Part shown: piece after piece, positions 30,104 through 39,695 of the stretch
How positions within the stretch are numbered: the first letter of the stretch is position 1
Layout: the number at the start of each line of letters is the position of its first letter
Assembly (NCBI RefSeq): GCF_002079055.1
Contig: NC_047500.1
Location: 682,001-746,000 of the forward strand
DNA from: Saccharomyces paradoxus
Taxonomy: Eukaryota; Ascomycota; Saccharomycetes; Saccharomycetales; Saccharomycetaceae
Direction of reading: 5' to 3'
Length of the DNA: 64,000 bases
The notes under the pieces: generated by a model
The model's database searches: none
Told to the model about the DNA's origin: nothing
What the model saw: the letters and a program-made list of their open reading frames with translations, nothing else
Translations under genes and position numbers: made by a program

Positions 30104-32075
30104 CTATGCTGTCTTTCCAACTTCTGTCTTCTTTGGTTTGGCTTCCTCTTCCTTTTCAGGTGGAAGGACGAACCAAGGGATCTTACCTCTGTTAAAATCG
30201 TTCAGTATTTGCTTGGAAACGCCAGACTCATCGGGCTCACCACCCTTCAGTAATCTACCTTGCTTCCTTGCCAGAATTTCAATAAACTCAGTGGCGTCCT
30301 TCCATCCTGAGATTTCATAGGTTCTTTCTAAGTGCTTAACCTGACAACGTTTCAGGACACCTGGGATATACTGCTCTGGATGCGTGACATGTTCGACTCT
30401 GACTACACCTCTAAACAAAATGTCTTCTTCGGAATCCTTGCTAGAAGGTGGTACAATACCTGGACAATCAATTAAAAAAATTCTTTTCATAAGAGTAATA
30501 TATTGCCAGACTTTAGTTTCACCAGGGATTGGTGCCACTTGACACACTTTTTTCTTTCTCAACGTGTTAATGATGGATGATTTGCCAGTATTTGGATAAC
30601 CGATAAACCCAACGGAGATTTGCTTTCTATCAGTATGCAACTGGGAGAACTGACGTAGTAATTGGATTAACGAACCTTTACCAAAGGAGTTGGTAATGGA
30701 TGCATGGAACGCCAAAGTTGGACGTTCCTTCGATAAATGTTTGACCCAAGCTGCCTATTTATAGTTAAAATTGGAAAAAAAATTCTGTTAGTAAAAACTG
30801 CCTTTGTTCCATATTGGCACTTCTATGCCCCAAGAGAATGTAATTATTATTATTATAGTTGAGAAATTGATTGTTTCGAAAGGCAAATTGAATTAAAGAA
30901 AAAAAAAAGATAGAAAATTGTGGGGATCTTTACTACGAACATATTGTATGGTGCCTGAGACAAAATCTCAAGTGACAAAAGCTCAACTCATAAAATCCTC
31001 ACTGTTCTAAAAGCGAAGGTATACCTTTAAAACAAAGGTTGTCCTTCTAGTTTATCCATTTAAGCTTCCTCAGAACGAGGAAATATGGATAAGCGAACAG
31101 TATTATTCTTCCAAAACAGTAACAGACACTTCTGTAGATAAAGTTATCCTAAAAGGATAGAGAAGCACCCTGACAAAAAGGTTTGGTAATAAAATTCATA
31201 CGCAATCGAAAAAAAAGTCTCTCATACCACTATCCTCTTGGTAAAAAAAAAAAATTCTAACATACTGCAACCCAGGTAGGTACCAAATCACACTTGTTAA
31301 GAACGTATATCAAATGTTTGTGTGGTGTTTCCTTCTTCATATACTCTTCCACGGACTTACAACGTGTACCCAATGGATCTCTTGCATCTAGAACGTGTAT
31401 TACCACGTCAGAAGAATCGATCACTTTATATAATTCGTTCCAAATACGTTTGGACTGACCCTTACTAAAAATGGCTTCTTTTGCTGCAGCCGTCCACCCA
31501 TTTTCTTTGTCTTCCTGGTTCCCCATTAGCCCCAAAGTGGCATCTAAGACTTGCTTTTCCTCATACTTGTTAATGTCTTCATCTGTAGCCTTGACCAAGT
31601 CCTCTAGATTAGATGCGGCAAGACGTGGTCTCTTTCTTTGCGCTTTGGGCCCGAACGCATCAGCATAACTCTCGGTGTCCAGGATTCTGGCTTTTGGTGA
31701 TTCATCAGTATCCTTTTCTTCCAACAATGACATAGGAAGCTTGTTTCTTCTCAGAAGAACCTGATATGTGTCTTTTTGAGTTTCTCCCAATGCACTCCTG
31801 AAATGCTGCAAGGCATCCTGTGATATCACTCTTGTGTTACCGAACCAACGACGATCCGGTTGGACCCTCGCATCCGGTATCGTGGAGTCCTGGAAAGAAG
31901 CAGCCCTAATTAAGTTACCTTTCTTGTTCCTGATCTCCTTCCCACTAGTGTACATATTCAGAAATTTGACTCTCTTGGAGTCTCTGTAGAAATTCTCACC
32001 CTTCACACGAAGATTACCATCTTTGGTGTCACCTTCACGAATACGTCTAGATTTCTCTTTCTTACCAGTACCCAT
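30104..32075 (-). CDS. NOG2: NOG2 (NUG2), nucleolar/nuclear GTPase of 60S assembly, 486 aa, two exons
   Basis: Exon 1 is 32075-31266 (270 codons) and exon 2 is 30754-30104 (216 codons plus stop); splicing is in frame and gives 486 aa, the yeast length. The GTPase is circularly permuted: motif G4 NKCD ends exon 1, and G1 GYPNTGKSS and G3 DCPG lie in exon 2. Nog2 joins pre-60S particles in the nucleoplasm and blocks premature Nmd3 binding. The C-terminal Lys/Glu tail differs from S288C by memory. The + and - splice signals are exact and the intron carries snR191. Confidence 0.97.
30755..31265 (-). other. NOG2 intron, 511 nt
   Basis: The 5-prime splice site GTATGT is at 31265-31260, the branch point TACTAAC at 30793-30787 and the 3-prime site AATAG ends at 30755. 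All are consensus. The intron is long for yeast because it holds a snoRNA. Confidence 0.95.
30916..31190 (-). ncRNA. SNR191: snR191, H/ACA snoRNA inside the NOG2 intron (ends approximate)
   Basis: In S. cerevisiae the NOG2 intron encodes snR191, an H/ACA RNA of about 274 nt that guides two pseudouridines in the large-subunit rRNA. Here an ACA box at 30921-30919 followed by three bases would put the 3-prime end near 30916, and the known length puts the 5-prime end near 31190. A hinge-like AGAACA lies between the two structured halves, near 31010. Host and guest both serve 60S synthesis. Confidence 0.75.
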
Positions 32076-32234
32076 TGTATTCTTCTTCCCCTAATATTCA
32101 GTAGTCTTATTGTAAATCAACAGATCCCCAAATCCAATGCTTCAAGGGAAAGTATTCACTGGTAATAAATATCTTTTATATATTCTACGCTTCTTTATAT
32201 GTCCAAAAAGAAGAAAAGTGAAAAAATTTTCGCT

Positions 32235-32254
32235 TGAAAAATTTTTGCGATGAG
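32235..32254 (-). promoter_or_regulatory. NOG2 promoter: RRPE and PAC elements
   Basis: TGAAAAATTTTT at 32235-32246 (RRPE) abuts a perfect PAC GCGATGAG at 32247-32254. A second AAAAAATTTT lies just to the left. The cluster sits 160-180 bp upstream of the NOG2 ATG, between the ESF2 stop and NOG2. Confidence 0.65.
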
Positions 32255-32316
32255 CATCGGAAATAAACGTGCTAAATGACAGGTTGAGTTTATATATTAA
32301 TGTTATTGATTCTATA

Positions 32317-33267
32317 TTATAGTAAGTTGTTGAGGACACTACCCAAGTTCTTGGATTTGGAAGATTGCTGTTTAATGTCAGAGGGCGCATTTGCACGGCT
32401 GGTTTCCACACGACGTTGCTTGAATTCCCTGCGAGGGTGAGAAACGGCAGGCTCTTCTTCTTTCCCAGCGCGCTTCCTAGAGTTCTTAATGTTCTGTATC
32501 ATCTTACTCTGCTCCACGTTTCTTATGAATTCCGCGTTCAGTTTATTGGCCTGTGAGATTTCCATCTCCAACTTAGCTTGTCTGATATCATTTTCACGGG
32601 CAATCTGTTCAGTCAAATCTGCCCATTTGAAACCTGGAAGGTACTTTACATTCAGGATATCATCATGGTAGAAAGTGCCTTTCTTGCCACCGATAATGTT
32701 CCCGTTCAACGTCTCCGCACATAACTTGCCGTCTCTTTTCCTAATAAACTCAGCCCAACCTTCTTCGTACTTGTTTTTCTTGTTCCCCCCACCTTTAACT
32801 CTTTGCTTGTACTTTTGATCGTCTTCTTTCTTTAGAAATAGTCTATCGACCTCACCAAAACGAGCTAGTATTTGTCTCATTTTGGCAGGCTTCATGTAAG
32901 GTGGAATACTAGAGAAGTACACTACCCCAGTCTTATGCTTGGACTTCTTAGCGGCCTTTGATTTTACCAGTTGTCTTAATTTTTCTGTTTTTAAGTCCAG
33001 TGCAGAGGTGGACGAAGATTGCTCTTCTACCTCTCGCTCGAGCTTGTTTTTGTTCTGTTGCTCTGTTTGCTCCAGTCCCTCTGTTTCTTCTTGTCCTTGC
33101 TCCTTTTCTATCTCTGATTCGTTTTCACTTTCAACATCTTCTACCTTTTTACTAAAAACATCATCCTTACTAGAAATTTTCTTCTTGGTCTGAATCAAGA
33201 CGTTATGTTGGTCATTTTCCTCGTCTGAGGAGAAATCCTCAAAATCACTATTTCCTTTTTCACTCAT
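32317..33267 (-). CDS. ESF2: ESF2, 18S rRNA-processing factor (ABT1 homologue), 316 aa
   Basis: ATG at 33267, 316 aa as in yeast. Residues 1-90 are highly acidic (DFEDFSSDEENDQ and similar), followed by a lysine-rich patch and an RRM at about 108-205 (GVVYFSSIPPYMKPAKMRQI ... EGWAEFIRKRDGKLCAETLNG). A basic coiled C-terminus contains NIKNSRKRAGKEEE. Esf2 is an SSU-processome component that binds pre-rRNA and stimulates the helicase Dbp8. It stands directly upstream of NOG2 in the same direction; both promoters carry ribosome-biogenesis elements. Confidence 0.96.
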   Translation of the reverse strand: MSEKGNSDFEDFSSDEENDQHNVLIQTKKKISSKDDVFSKKVEDVESENESEIEKEQGQEETEGLEQTEQQNKNKLEREVEEQSSSTSALDLKTEKLRQLVKSKAAKKSKHKTGVVYFSSIPPYMKPAKMRQILARFGEVDRLFLKKEDDQKYKQRVKGGGNKKNKYEEGWAEFIRKRDGKLCAETLNGNIIGGKKGTFYHDDILNVKYLPGFKWADLTEQIARENDIRQAKLEMEISQANKLNAEFIRNVEQSKMIQNIKNSRKRAGKEEEPAVSHPRREFKQRRVETSRANAPSDIKQQSSKSKNLGSVLNNLL

Positions 33268-33322
33268 GCCTAAAGTTCTACTTCACTGTGCTGCAATGAA
33301 CTATTGGATTTGTACTTACATA

Positions 33323-33358
33323 GCGATGATGAGCAGTCTGCTTGATTGAAATTTTTCA
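33323..33358 (-). promoter_or_regulatory. ESF2 promoter: PAC-like and RRPE elements
   Basis: GCGATGAT at 33323-33330 is a 7-of-8 PAC. TGAAATTTTTCA at 33347-33358 contains an RRPE core readable on both strands. Both lie within 95 bp of the ESF2 ATG. Confidence 0.5.
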
Positions 33359-33917
33359 AAATCTTAATTGCGGAAAGTTTTACTGCGCACTGAAGAAAAG
33401 TTGTCTATTACAAAGTAATACCAAAATAATAGAACAACAGAGCAGTAAAAGTCTCTCCATCATTGCCTTTGGAAAAGCGATCGCACCATATTCAAGAGCA
33501 CTTTTAACTATGCTTACACCAAATAATGTGGTTGTCGATGGAAATAGTGCTGAGTGATAACAGGCTCATCAGTTGAGATTTCTATTGTCTAAAAGACCTA
33601 TCTATTCTGGGCGACGAGGGTATTATCAATCCAGCAGCAGCTTGAAAAATTGCCACTACCTGATCGTTCTTTCATTTACTTTGTACCGTGAAGATTTTGC
33701 GTATTATAATGATATATTACTACGAAACCGCAAGTATTATAGTAACTATCTAATGATTCGATCGAGAATTCGGATTCAGTTGAAAAGGGGAACGCAGCAG
33801 CCGAGATGCTACAAAGATTTTTCTTTCCTTTGTAGTTCTTTTCCTTTGAGGAATGGTGAATATGTCTACATACATCAACACACGAGAATGGTATTGAAAA
33901 AAAAGCTTCAACACTAA
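33342..33917 (+). pseudogene. Possible relic of an unidentified gene
   Basis: One frame is open for 71 codons, has a stop doublet at 33555-33560, then is open again for 119 codons. The first part contains SLSIIAFGKAIAPYSRALL followed by NNVVVDGNS, which looks protein-like; a second frame nearby has GDEGIINPAAA. The GKA...VV...DE order faintly recalls glycerate 2-kinases of the MOFRL type, but I cannot support that. Chance open frames of this size exist elsewhere in the window. Confidence 0.25.
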
Positions 33918-35285
33918 TCTTGCATCGCTAGGTGAGAACTATAAAGCAGTCTATTTTTGATGATACATCCTACACATTGTGTATGTTTTGACTGATATAA
34001 AGTAATACGAGTCCTTCCCTCTCTTTAATACTAACGTTCACAAAGCATCTTTATCCCTATGGCTACATCTGTGAAGTGTGTCATGTTCCGGAGGCTACAC
34101 GCTTTGCGTTTGGATTATTAGTTTACGAACTGTGAGACTTCGTTTTACCTTATGCACGAAAATGAATACGTAGAGTCCTTTACAAAAGGATCAAAATGGC
34201 TACATCTCACCATAATCGATGGTGCCAAAGTTGTAATATCAACTGCGGTTTCAGAAAATCTTCAGGATTACAGCATAAGGTTCTGTGATCTTAATAGACC
34301 ATGATAGGTAGTGATTTTTAAAGATTGATCAACATGTGGGAATTTTTCACATAATTACGCACATGCCTACTCAATTTCTTCCAGGATCATGCGAAATGTG
34401 TTAGAACCGAAAAAGCTACACTTTCAGAATTCGAGAATTTGACCAAACCTTTCCCAATACATCGACAGGAAAATCCCACAATGTAATTAATGCACTATAA
34501 CTTAGGGTTAAGGAACTTACTCCCCATATCATCGCAAAAAGGGAAATTACATGGAAACAAAAATTCTTATTATTCTGAAAACTAAAAAGACACTATGACG
34601 AACGAAACTGCTATTGTGTCAAGAATAAAGATGGTATAGTCCTACTGGGTATCAAAGTAATCTGGAGGTTCTCGTTGATATCAAAGAACGAGTCTCAGCG
34701 AACTACGAAAGGGGTACGCAAATTCGAGACTAGTGCTATGCCCAGGTACTTTTTTTAACTAGAGCACGCTCATTCTTAAGTAGACACCATTTCCAATTTA
34801 TTCGAGGTAATTGTTCTGTTCTGTCCCAAGCAGAAGATTTGCGTAGCGTTGACACAAAGTCCAAGGGCAAACTATATATCTAGATCATATCCAGTTTTGA
34901 AAGACTTGGGACGATATACTTTTACGAGGGAAGGAAGACTGCACAAATACATATAATTCAACCACCAAGAGCGAAGAAACCAATCCTCTGAGGTTTAGCA
35001 TATACGCCTCGGAACCAGACTGGACGTTGTCGCGTTTTGATGCGTTATTGAAGATTATAAACATCCATTTCCTGCTACACGCACATTGGGACGTGATTTC
35101 GAAAAGCACTCTACTTTCTTTTTTAATCCTTTGTATTGGATGTACGCATTCGCAAAACATCGTCCATAGCAAAACTATCTGAAAACCACGTATATATTCT
35201 GAACAAAATGGAAGTTTCACTACAATTTTTGTATCTGGAAGCGTTTTATCTTAACCGTCAGAGATGAAGAAGAGGCAAAAAATAC
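33359..35285. other. Gene-poor stretch ESF2 to tRNA-Leu (1.9 kb)
   Basis: No intact gene is recognisable. The left part has an unusually long + strand frame interrupted by a stop doublet, listed as a possible relic. From about 33920 to 35220 I see only short open frames, including a 111-codon one at 34885-35220 on the - strand without recognisable features. I do not see an LTR in it, but very old copies could escape me. Confidence 0.5.
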
Positions 35286-35369
35286 TGAAGGATGCGAGGT
35301 TCGAACTCGCGCGGACAACCGTCCAACAGATCTTAAGTCTGCCGCCTTAGACCACTCGGCCAACCCTCC
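35286..35369 (-). tRNA. tL(UAA)N: tRNA-Leu, anticodon UAA
   Basis: 84 nt without intron. The 5-prime end GGAGGGT pairs with ATCCTTC before discriminator A at 35286. D-arm GCCGAGTGGTCTAAGGCG, anticodon stem GCAGA/TCTGT with loop CTTAAGA (anticodon TAA at 35335-35333), a long variable arm typical of leucine tRNA, and the T-arm with GTTCGAA are all present. It matches the chromosome XIV tL(UAA). An old LTR stands 122 bp upstream, as expected for Ty targeting to Pol III genes. Confidence 0.96.
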
Positions 35370-35490
35370 ATGAATTTATAAAATACGGTAGTACTTCGTT
35401 GTGTACATGCTTTGTTATGTGATGTAATAACACTTACCTACCGTCCCTGAAAACTCTGCTAAACCTGTAGCATAGGCACTTGGGATAAAA

Positions 35491-35796
35491 GTATTGGAGT
35501 AAGAATCAACTTTTATCTATTGGCTAGCACGCATTTTGCTAGTATATGATAAAATACTAGTAACAGGATGACATAAATTATGAGAAAAAGTCATCAAATC
35601 CATGGATGTGTGAAAAGAAAAGATTTATAGCGTATTGGATGATGAATGATAACGTGCAGATGAGAGTAGAAATAATAATGTCATGGGGTAAAATTGTCCG
35701 GCCCCTTTTGTGGATTGCTACACCCTCGAAGAGAACTTCTGGCATATTCTGTACACCTAGCAATATTACTTTTAATCAACAATGGAATTCCAATAG
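35491..35796 (+). mobile_element. Old solo delta LTR (Ty1/Ty2 family)
   Basis: About 306 bp resemble the Ty1/Ty2 delta LTR along its length, with recognisable blocks such as AATCAACTTTTATCTA near the start, CTAGTATATGAT, GAGAACTTCT and AATGGAATTCC at the end. It is strongly diverged and somewhat shorter than the usual 334 bp, so it is an ancient solo LTR; no internal Ty sequence is present. It lies upstream of the tRNA-Leu gene, the classic insertion zone. Confidence 0.75.
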
Positions 35797-36534
35797 CTGT
35801 TAGCAAACTCATGTAATTGTCAGATTCATTATTTCAGGTTCCAATTGTTGCGTGTGTCTCTCATTCCACTGCCTAGTAAATATGCGATTGCTACATAAAG
35901 GCTTCCAATTCTTGATGAAAATCACAAGATAAAGCCTTTGATCAAGGCAGTAGCGCGCAATCCATCCGCCAGAAGGGGGATGTAAACTTGGGCAAAAGCA
36001 TACAAAAACTTGATACTGTTTTTACTATGAAGATAATTTCTCATTTAACCAGAAGTTCATAGAGAAAGAAACTCGACCGCGAAACCGATGCCATCAGCCA
36101 GAATTTTTAAACAAACAATTTTAGATTATACAGAGAGACCACGGCTCTGTTTGTTTGCTTTAGTGTGTCGGCCATCCTGGAGGGGAGCCATATCAAAGTG
36201 GCAAAACTTCAAAAGCAAGCTCTCGGCAAATAATGAAGACAGCAATATCCAGATACTCTTGTCTCCCGCAACATGACCTACTTATTTACTGCGTCATATA
36301 AAAATATAATGCGATCTCTTAGTACTTCACTAGTCTTGGGAAAGTCTAATACCGTATTATTCTGAATACGTTCGATCAATAACATGCTCTACTGTATATT
36401 CGGAAAAATGTCTAAAAAAACTGTAATATTACTTAACTAGTGTCGCCACGTGTTTCACAAAGAGCGCTCTTTGTTGCTTTATTATTATTGTTTCTTAATT
36501 ATCTATTTGTTAAACATAAGAAGTATTTTTTAAA
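35797..36534. other. Intergenic LTR-HOL1
   Basis: AT-rich, no gene seen; the 62-codon frame at 36088-36276 has no support. A near-match to the replication-origin core (10 of 11) lies near 36508 next to the HOL1 stop, too weak to call. Confidence 0.5.
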
Positions 36535-38295
36535 CTACACGCCGTCTCTCAGATTGACAGACTGCAAATACCATCTCTTAGTCCAAAGTCTTATCCTCTT
36601 ACCATAGTAGTACATTGGTAAGGCAAATGCGGTAATCCCAAAGTTGATGACAGCCAAAGCGATGTAAGTGTTCTCAGTACCAGATGCAGCAAGCCAATCA
36701 GAACAGGTAAAGGTGAAAATGCAAGATATTGTGTTGTTGATAATAGCAGTACAAACCATACCTTCCAAAACCATTTCGGGGTAACAATCCATTAGGTACG
36801 CCATGGCAATATCACCAGAACAACCCCATGCAAAGCCAACAAAACCCAATCCAACGTATATAGCTTGCCAAGGCCATTGTCTAGCGGTACCAATACCAAA
36901 CATTAGCAAACCGGCGGGCCCGATAATTGCAGTCGCAATTGAGAAGTATAATCTAAATTCCGCCTCCAAAATACCTCTGTTGTGACGAGCCATCCAAAGA
37001 ACAAAGTAGTCACTAACAATGCCAGCACAAATACAACCGATTACCGCTCCGATCAGTGTGGGAACATTCATAATTGCAACACCAAAATCACTGTAGTTCC
37101 ATGGGGGATCGTAGTAGGCGCTTTCTTGAGTGGTCAAATAAAATGTCAGGAAAACGTCTTGAATACCCCAAAACATACCAGACAACCACACAGGCGGGAA
37201 TAAAAACATTCGAAGGTTGATCTTTAGATATTTGAAATACTGTTTAAAACCGTAACCTTTCAAATTAGTGGCTTTGGTGAATATGGCTATTCTTTTTGGG
37301 TATGATTTCAAATGCTCTTTGGAACCATCAATCAATTCGCGAGTCTCAGGTATGGTAGCCTCCTCTTCGTTGTTGACTTCAAACTCAGCTGTTTCCGATA
37401 CGTCTACACCCTTCTCACCCATGGCATCAGGTGTTGATAGTTTAGCGTCAAGATGACGTTTTCTGCGCGACACGGCAGTATTATCAGAATTTTGCAAAGT
37501 GGTGCCATCTTCGTATCCCGATTGACAACTTGTCAGGGGAGTCATATACTGACCTCTGTCGAAGTAAGTTTCCTCGCATCCAAATATAATAGCAACCAAA
37601 AGACCACCAGATATAATCACGGCAACCCAACCAACCCAACGGAAGTTGGTAAAGGCAGATATGTACCCAGCAATCAATGGACCCAAGAACGTACCAATAC
37701 TAGTGCACATAATATACACGGTCAATACGGAGCCCAATTGGTGTTGGAAAAAAATGTCGCTCAGGGACAGCTGTACTTGAGCTTCAGCACACGACTCACT
37801 GATGCCTACAAACAATTGGGACCATATTGTGTCACTCGTTCTTTTAGCCAGGGCAAACCAAAGCGCACCGAAGAGACCCAATGTGGTGCAAACTATGTAC
37901 GTAATCTTCCTACCATACAAATTGGCGAATGGAGCTAGGAACAAAGTGGACCAACCAATACCTAAAAAAAGAACACCAGCCCCTGTGTTCATAGAATCAT
38001 ACGATATCCCATAAATCTCATTCAATGAGTCTTGAGCAGCACCGGCGTCGTTACTAGTAGCGGCAGTGAACGCGGTTATAAAAGCCATTAGACCAAAATG
38101 TGCCAACTTCCTCCAGCTAGACCAATTCAGTGGATCATTTGGCGAATATGATGGTTGAGGGATTAGAACAACTCCTGTGGAATTTTTTTTCAACTTTGAT
38201 TCGTATATAATACCATTCTCCAAATTTTGGGAAGAATAAATGTTGAATGTACCGGGAATGTAGTCAGGATGGTCCCTGTTGGTATATTTGTCCAT
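36535..38295 (-). CDS. HOL1: HOL1, polyamine and cation transporter (MFS, DHA1 family), 586 aa
   Basis: ATG at 38295; 586 aa as in yeast. The MFS fold has twelve predicted spans in two halves separated by a long charged cytosolic loop (about residues 265-345). Signature stretches include LNWSSWRKLAHFGLMAF before helix 1 and NLYGRKITYIVC in the loop between helices 2 and 3. Hol1 was first found through mutants that take up histidinol and is now known as the high-affinity polyamine importer of the plasma membrane. Its mRNA leader carries the inhibitory uORF listed next. It starts the subtelomere-like part of the window. Confidence 0.96.
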   Translation of the reverse strand: MDKYTNRDHPDYIPGTFNIYSSQNLENGIIYESKLKKNSTGVVLIPQPSYSPNDPLNWSSWRKLAHFGLMAFITAFTAATSNDAGAAQDSLNEIYGISYDSMNTGAGVLFLGIGWSTLFLAPFANLYGRKITYIVCTTLGLFGALWFALAKRTSDTIWSQLFVGISESCAEAQVQLSLSDIFFQHQLGSVLTVYIMCTSIGTFLGPLIAGYISAFTNFRWVGWVAVIISGGLLVAIIFGCEETYFDRGQYMTPLTSCQSGYEDGTTLQNSDNTAVSRRKRHLDAKLSTPDAMGEKGVDVSETAEFEVNNEEEATIPETRELIDGSKEHLKSYPKRIAIFTKATNLKGYGFKQYFKYLKINLRMFLFPPVWLSGMFWGIQDVFLTFYLTTQESAYYDPPWNYSDFGVAIMNVPTLIGAVIGCICAGIVSDYFVLWMARHNRGILEAEFRLYFSIATAIIGPAGLLMFGIGTARQWPWQAIYVGLGFVGFAWGCSGDIAMAYLMDCYPEMVLEGMVCTAIINNTISCIFTFTCSDWLAASGTENTYIALAVINFGITAFALPMYYYGKRIRLWTKRWYLQSVNLRDGV

Positions 38296-38491
38296 TTATA
38301 AAAGCTTTAATTCTGACCTACAAACTTTTTTCTAAAGTAGTTCTCTTTTTTTATATTCGTTATAAATGCAAAACTATGGCGAAGTTGTTTTGTATATCCT
38401 CTAAATTGTAATATGATACTTCGATTCTTTCAGATTTATTGTTTTACTTGCTATTCTTTTTCGTTTCAAATAAATAAGATAATAAGGGATG

Positions 38492-38512
38492 TCAACTTGG
38501 TAGTAATAGCAT
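38492..38512 (-). promoter_or_regulatory. HOL1 leader uORF, Met-Leu-Leu-Leu-Pro-Ser-stop
   Basis: ATG at 38512-38510 is followed by CTA TTA CTA CCA AGT TGA. This is exactly the six-codon uORF MLLLPS reported for S. cerevisiae HOL1, whose Pro-Ser-stop stalls ribosomes when polyamines hinder eIF5A and so shuts down HOL1 translation. It ends 196 nt before the HOL1 ATG. Its perfect retention here supports function. Confidence 0.85.
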
Positions 38513-39695
38513 GAAATAGTATCGTAAAATTAAGGCTGCTAGTGCTTTCGGCAACAAAATGGGCTTGTTTTATTTTTGCAGAGGGGTTCAGTAACTATTA
38601 CCTCAGAGACAAATACACAATTCTTTCTTCTTTATCTTTGACTGTGTATTTCTCTTTATCGTTTAGACTGAAGAGAATGGATGAATAAATGAATGTACGG
38701 AAAGGTAGCGAATAGTTCAAGCTACTATGGTTTGTTAACAGAGAGGTTTTAATTCAGTTTCTTTTCGAAAAATGACTTTATCCTAAAATGAAAATTTTCA
38801 TCCACTGCAACTTTTTTTGTTATGCTTTTGTTTTCGCCAGGCGAAAGCTCCCTAAAAATATCCGTAGAATTTCATATGACACAACCATGCCTGATTATGT
38901 CCGTCAAACTATATTTATCAAAGGCTAGAGAGCTGATATATATAAAATTGCATTGCGTAGCGTTCTATGTGATCTTAGGGATGCAATTGTATGTTACAAC
39001 AAAGAAATTCTATAAGAGAAGAACCGTTTTGCATATATCTTTGAAAAAGATGAAATAATGTCTTGGCAAAAAAAACAGTAACTGATGAAAAAGAAACTTT
39101 CTTAAAGAAAAAAATGAGAAAGAAAGATGACTACTTACCCAATATTCTTGATTTTCGAACTGTCATTCCTCCTCGGAACAACTTGACCATATTCTTTCTC
39201 TACACCGTTTTTCTTTCTATACTATCGTGTGTGAATACGTCATTTTTCTTTTCGATATAAAAATATCTACAAACTATTTGTGCACCTATAAAATAAAATT
39301 TGTCATGTCTTGTTATTTTCCCACAATCGGACTATTTAAGTATCTGGAATACTTCTATGTCCAACATGCTGTTCGACGAGAAGCTTCGATGACCTCCTAA
39401 TTGCATTCTCAAGTTGTTTACTGTTACAGTTTATACAGCTCGAATACGCTAGTAAGATAGTTTGATGTGTTCCGATCACATCGTTAAACTGTAACGAAAG
39501 TCCACAAATTACATTCCTATTGACGAAGAATAGGTTAAGCTTTGTTGCTATGATGCCAACATTTACTCTTTGTGATGCGCGGTTAGTTTCATAATACAGG
39601 GCGTTTCCAATAATCAGTATACAATTATTTTATAAAACTATGATACAGGAGGTCGGAATTCTAGTAGTAATGCTAGAGGAGGTTTCAACAACATC
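38513..39695. other. Intergenic HOL1-BIO5
   Basis: The HOL1 promoter and BIO5 3-prime region. AT-rich; the short frames at 38822-39058 and 39063-39260 are Lys- and Phe-rich chance frames. I see no gene or LTR. Confidence 0.5.

Noticed and set aside
33918-34884. Search for further Ty LTRs near the tRNA gene
   Set aside because: No stretch aligns by eye with delta, sigma or tau ends; I leave it as plain intergenic DNA.
34885-35220. A 111-codon frame on the - strand upstream of the tRNA gene
   Set aside because: No ATG context, motif or composition bias that supports coding; no neighbouring open segments in the same frame.
36500-36520. Near-match to the replication-origin core sequence beside the HOL1 stop
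   Set aside because: One mismatch and no clear B element; such matches are common in AT-rich yeast DNA.
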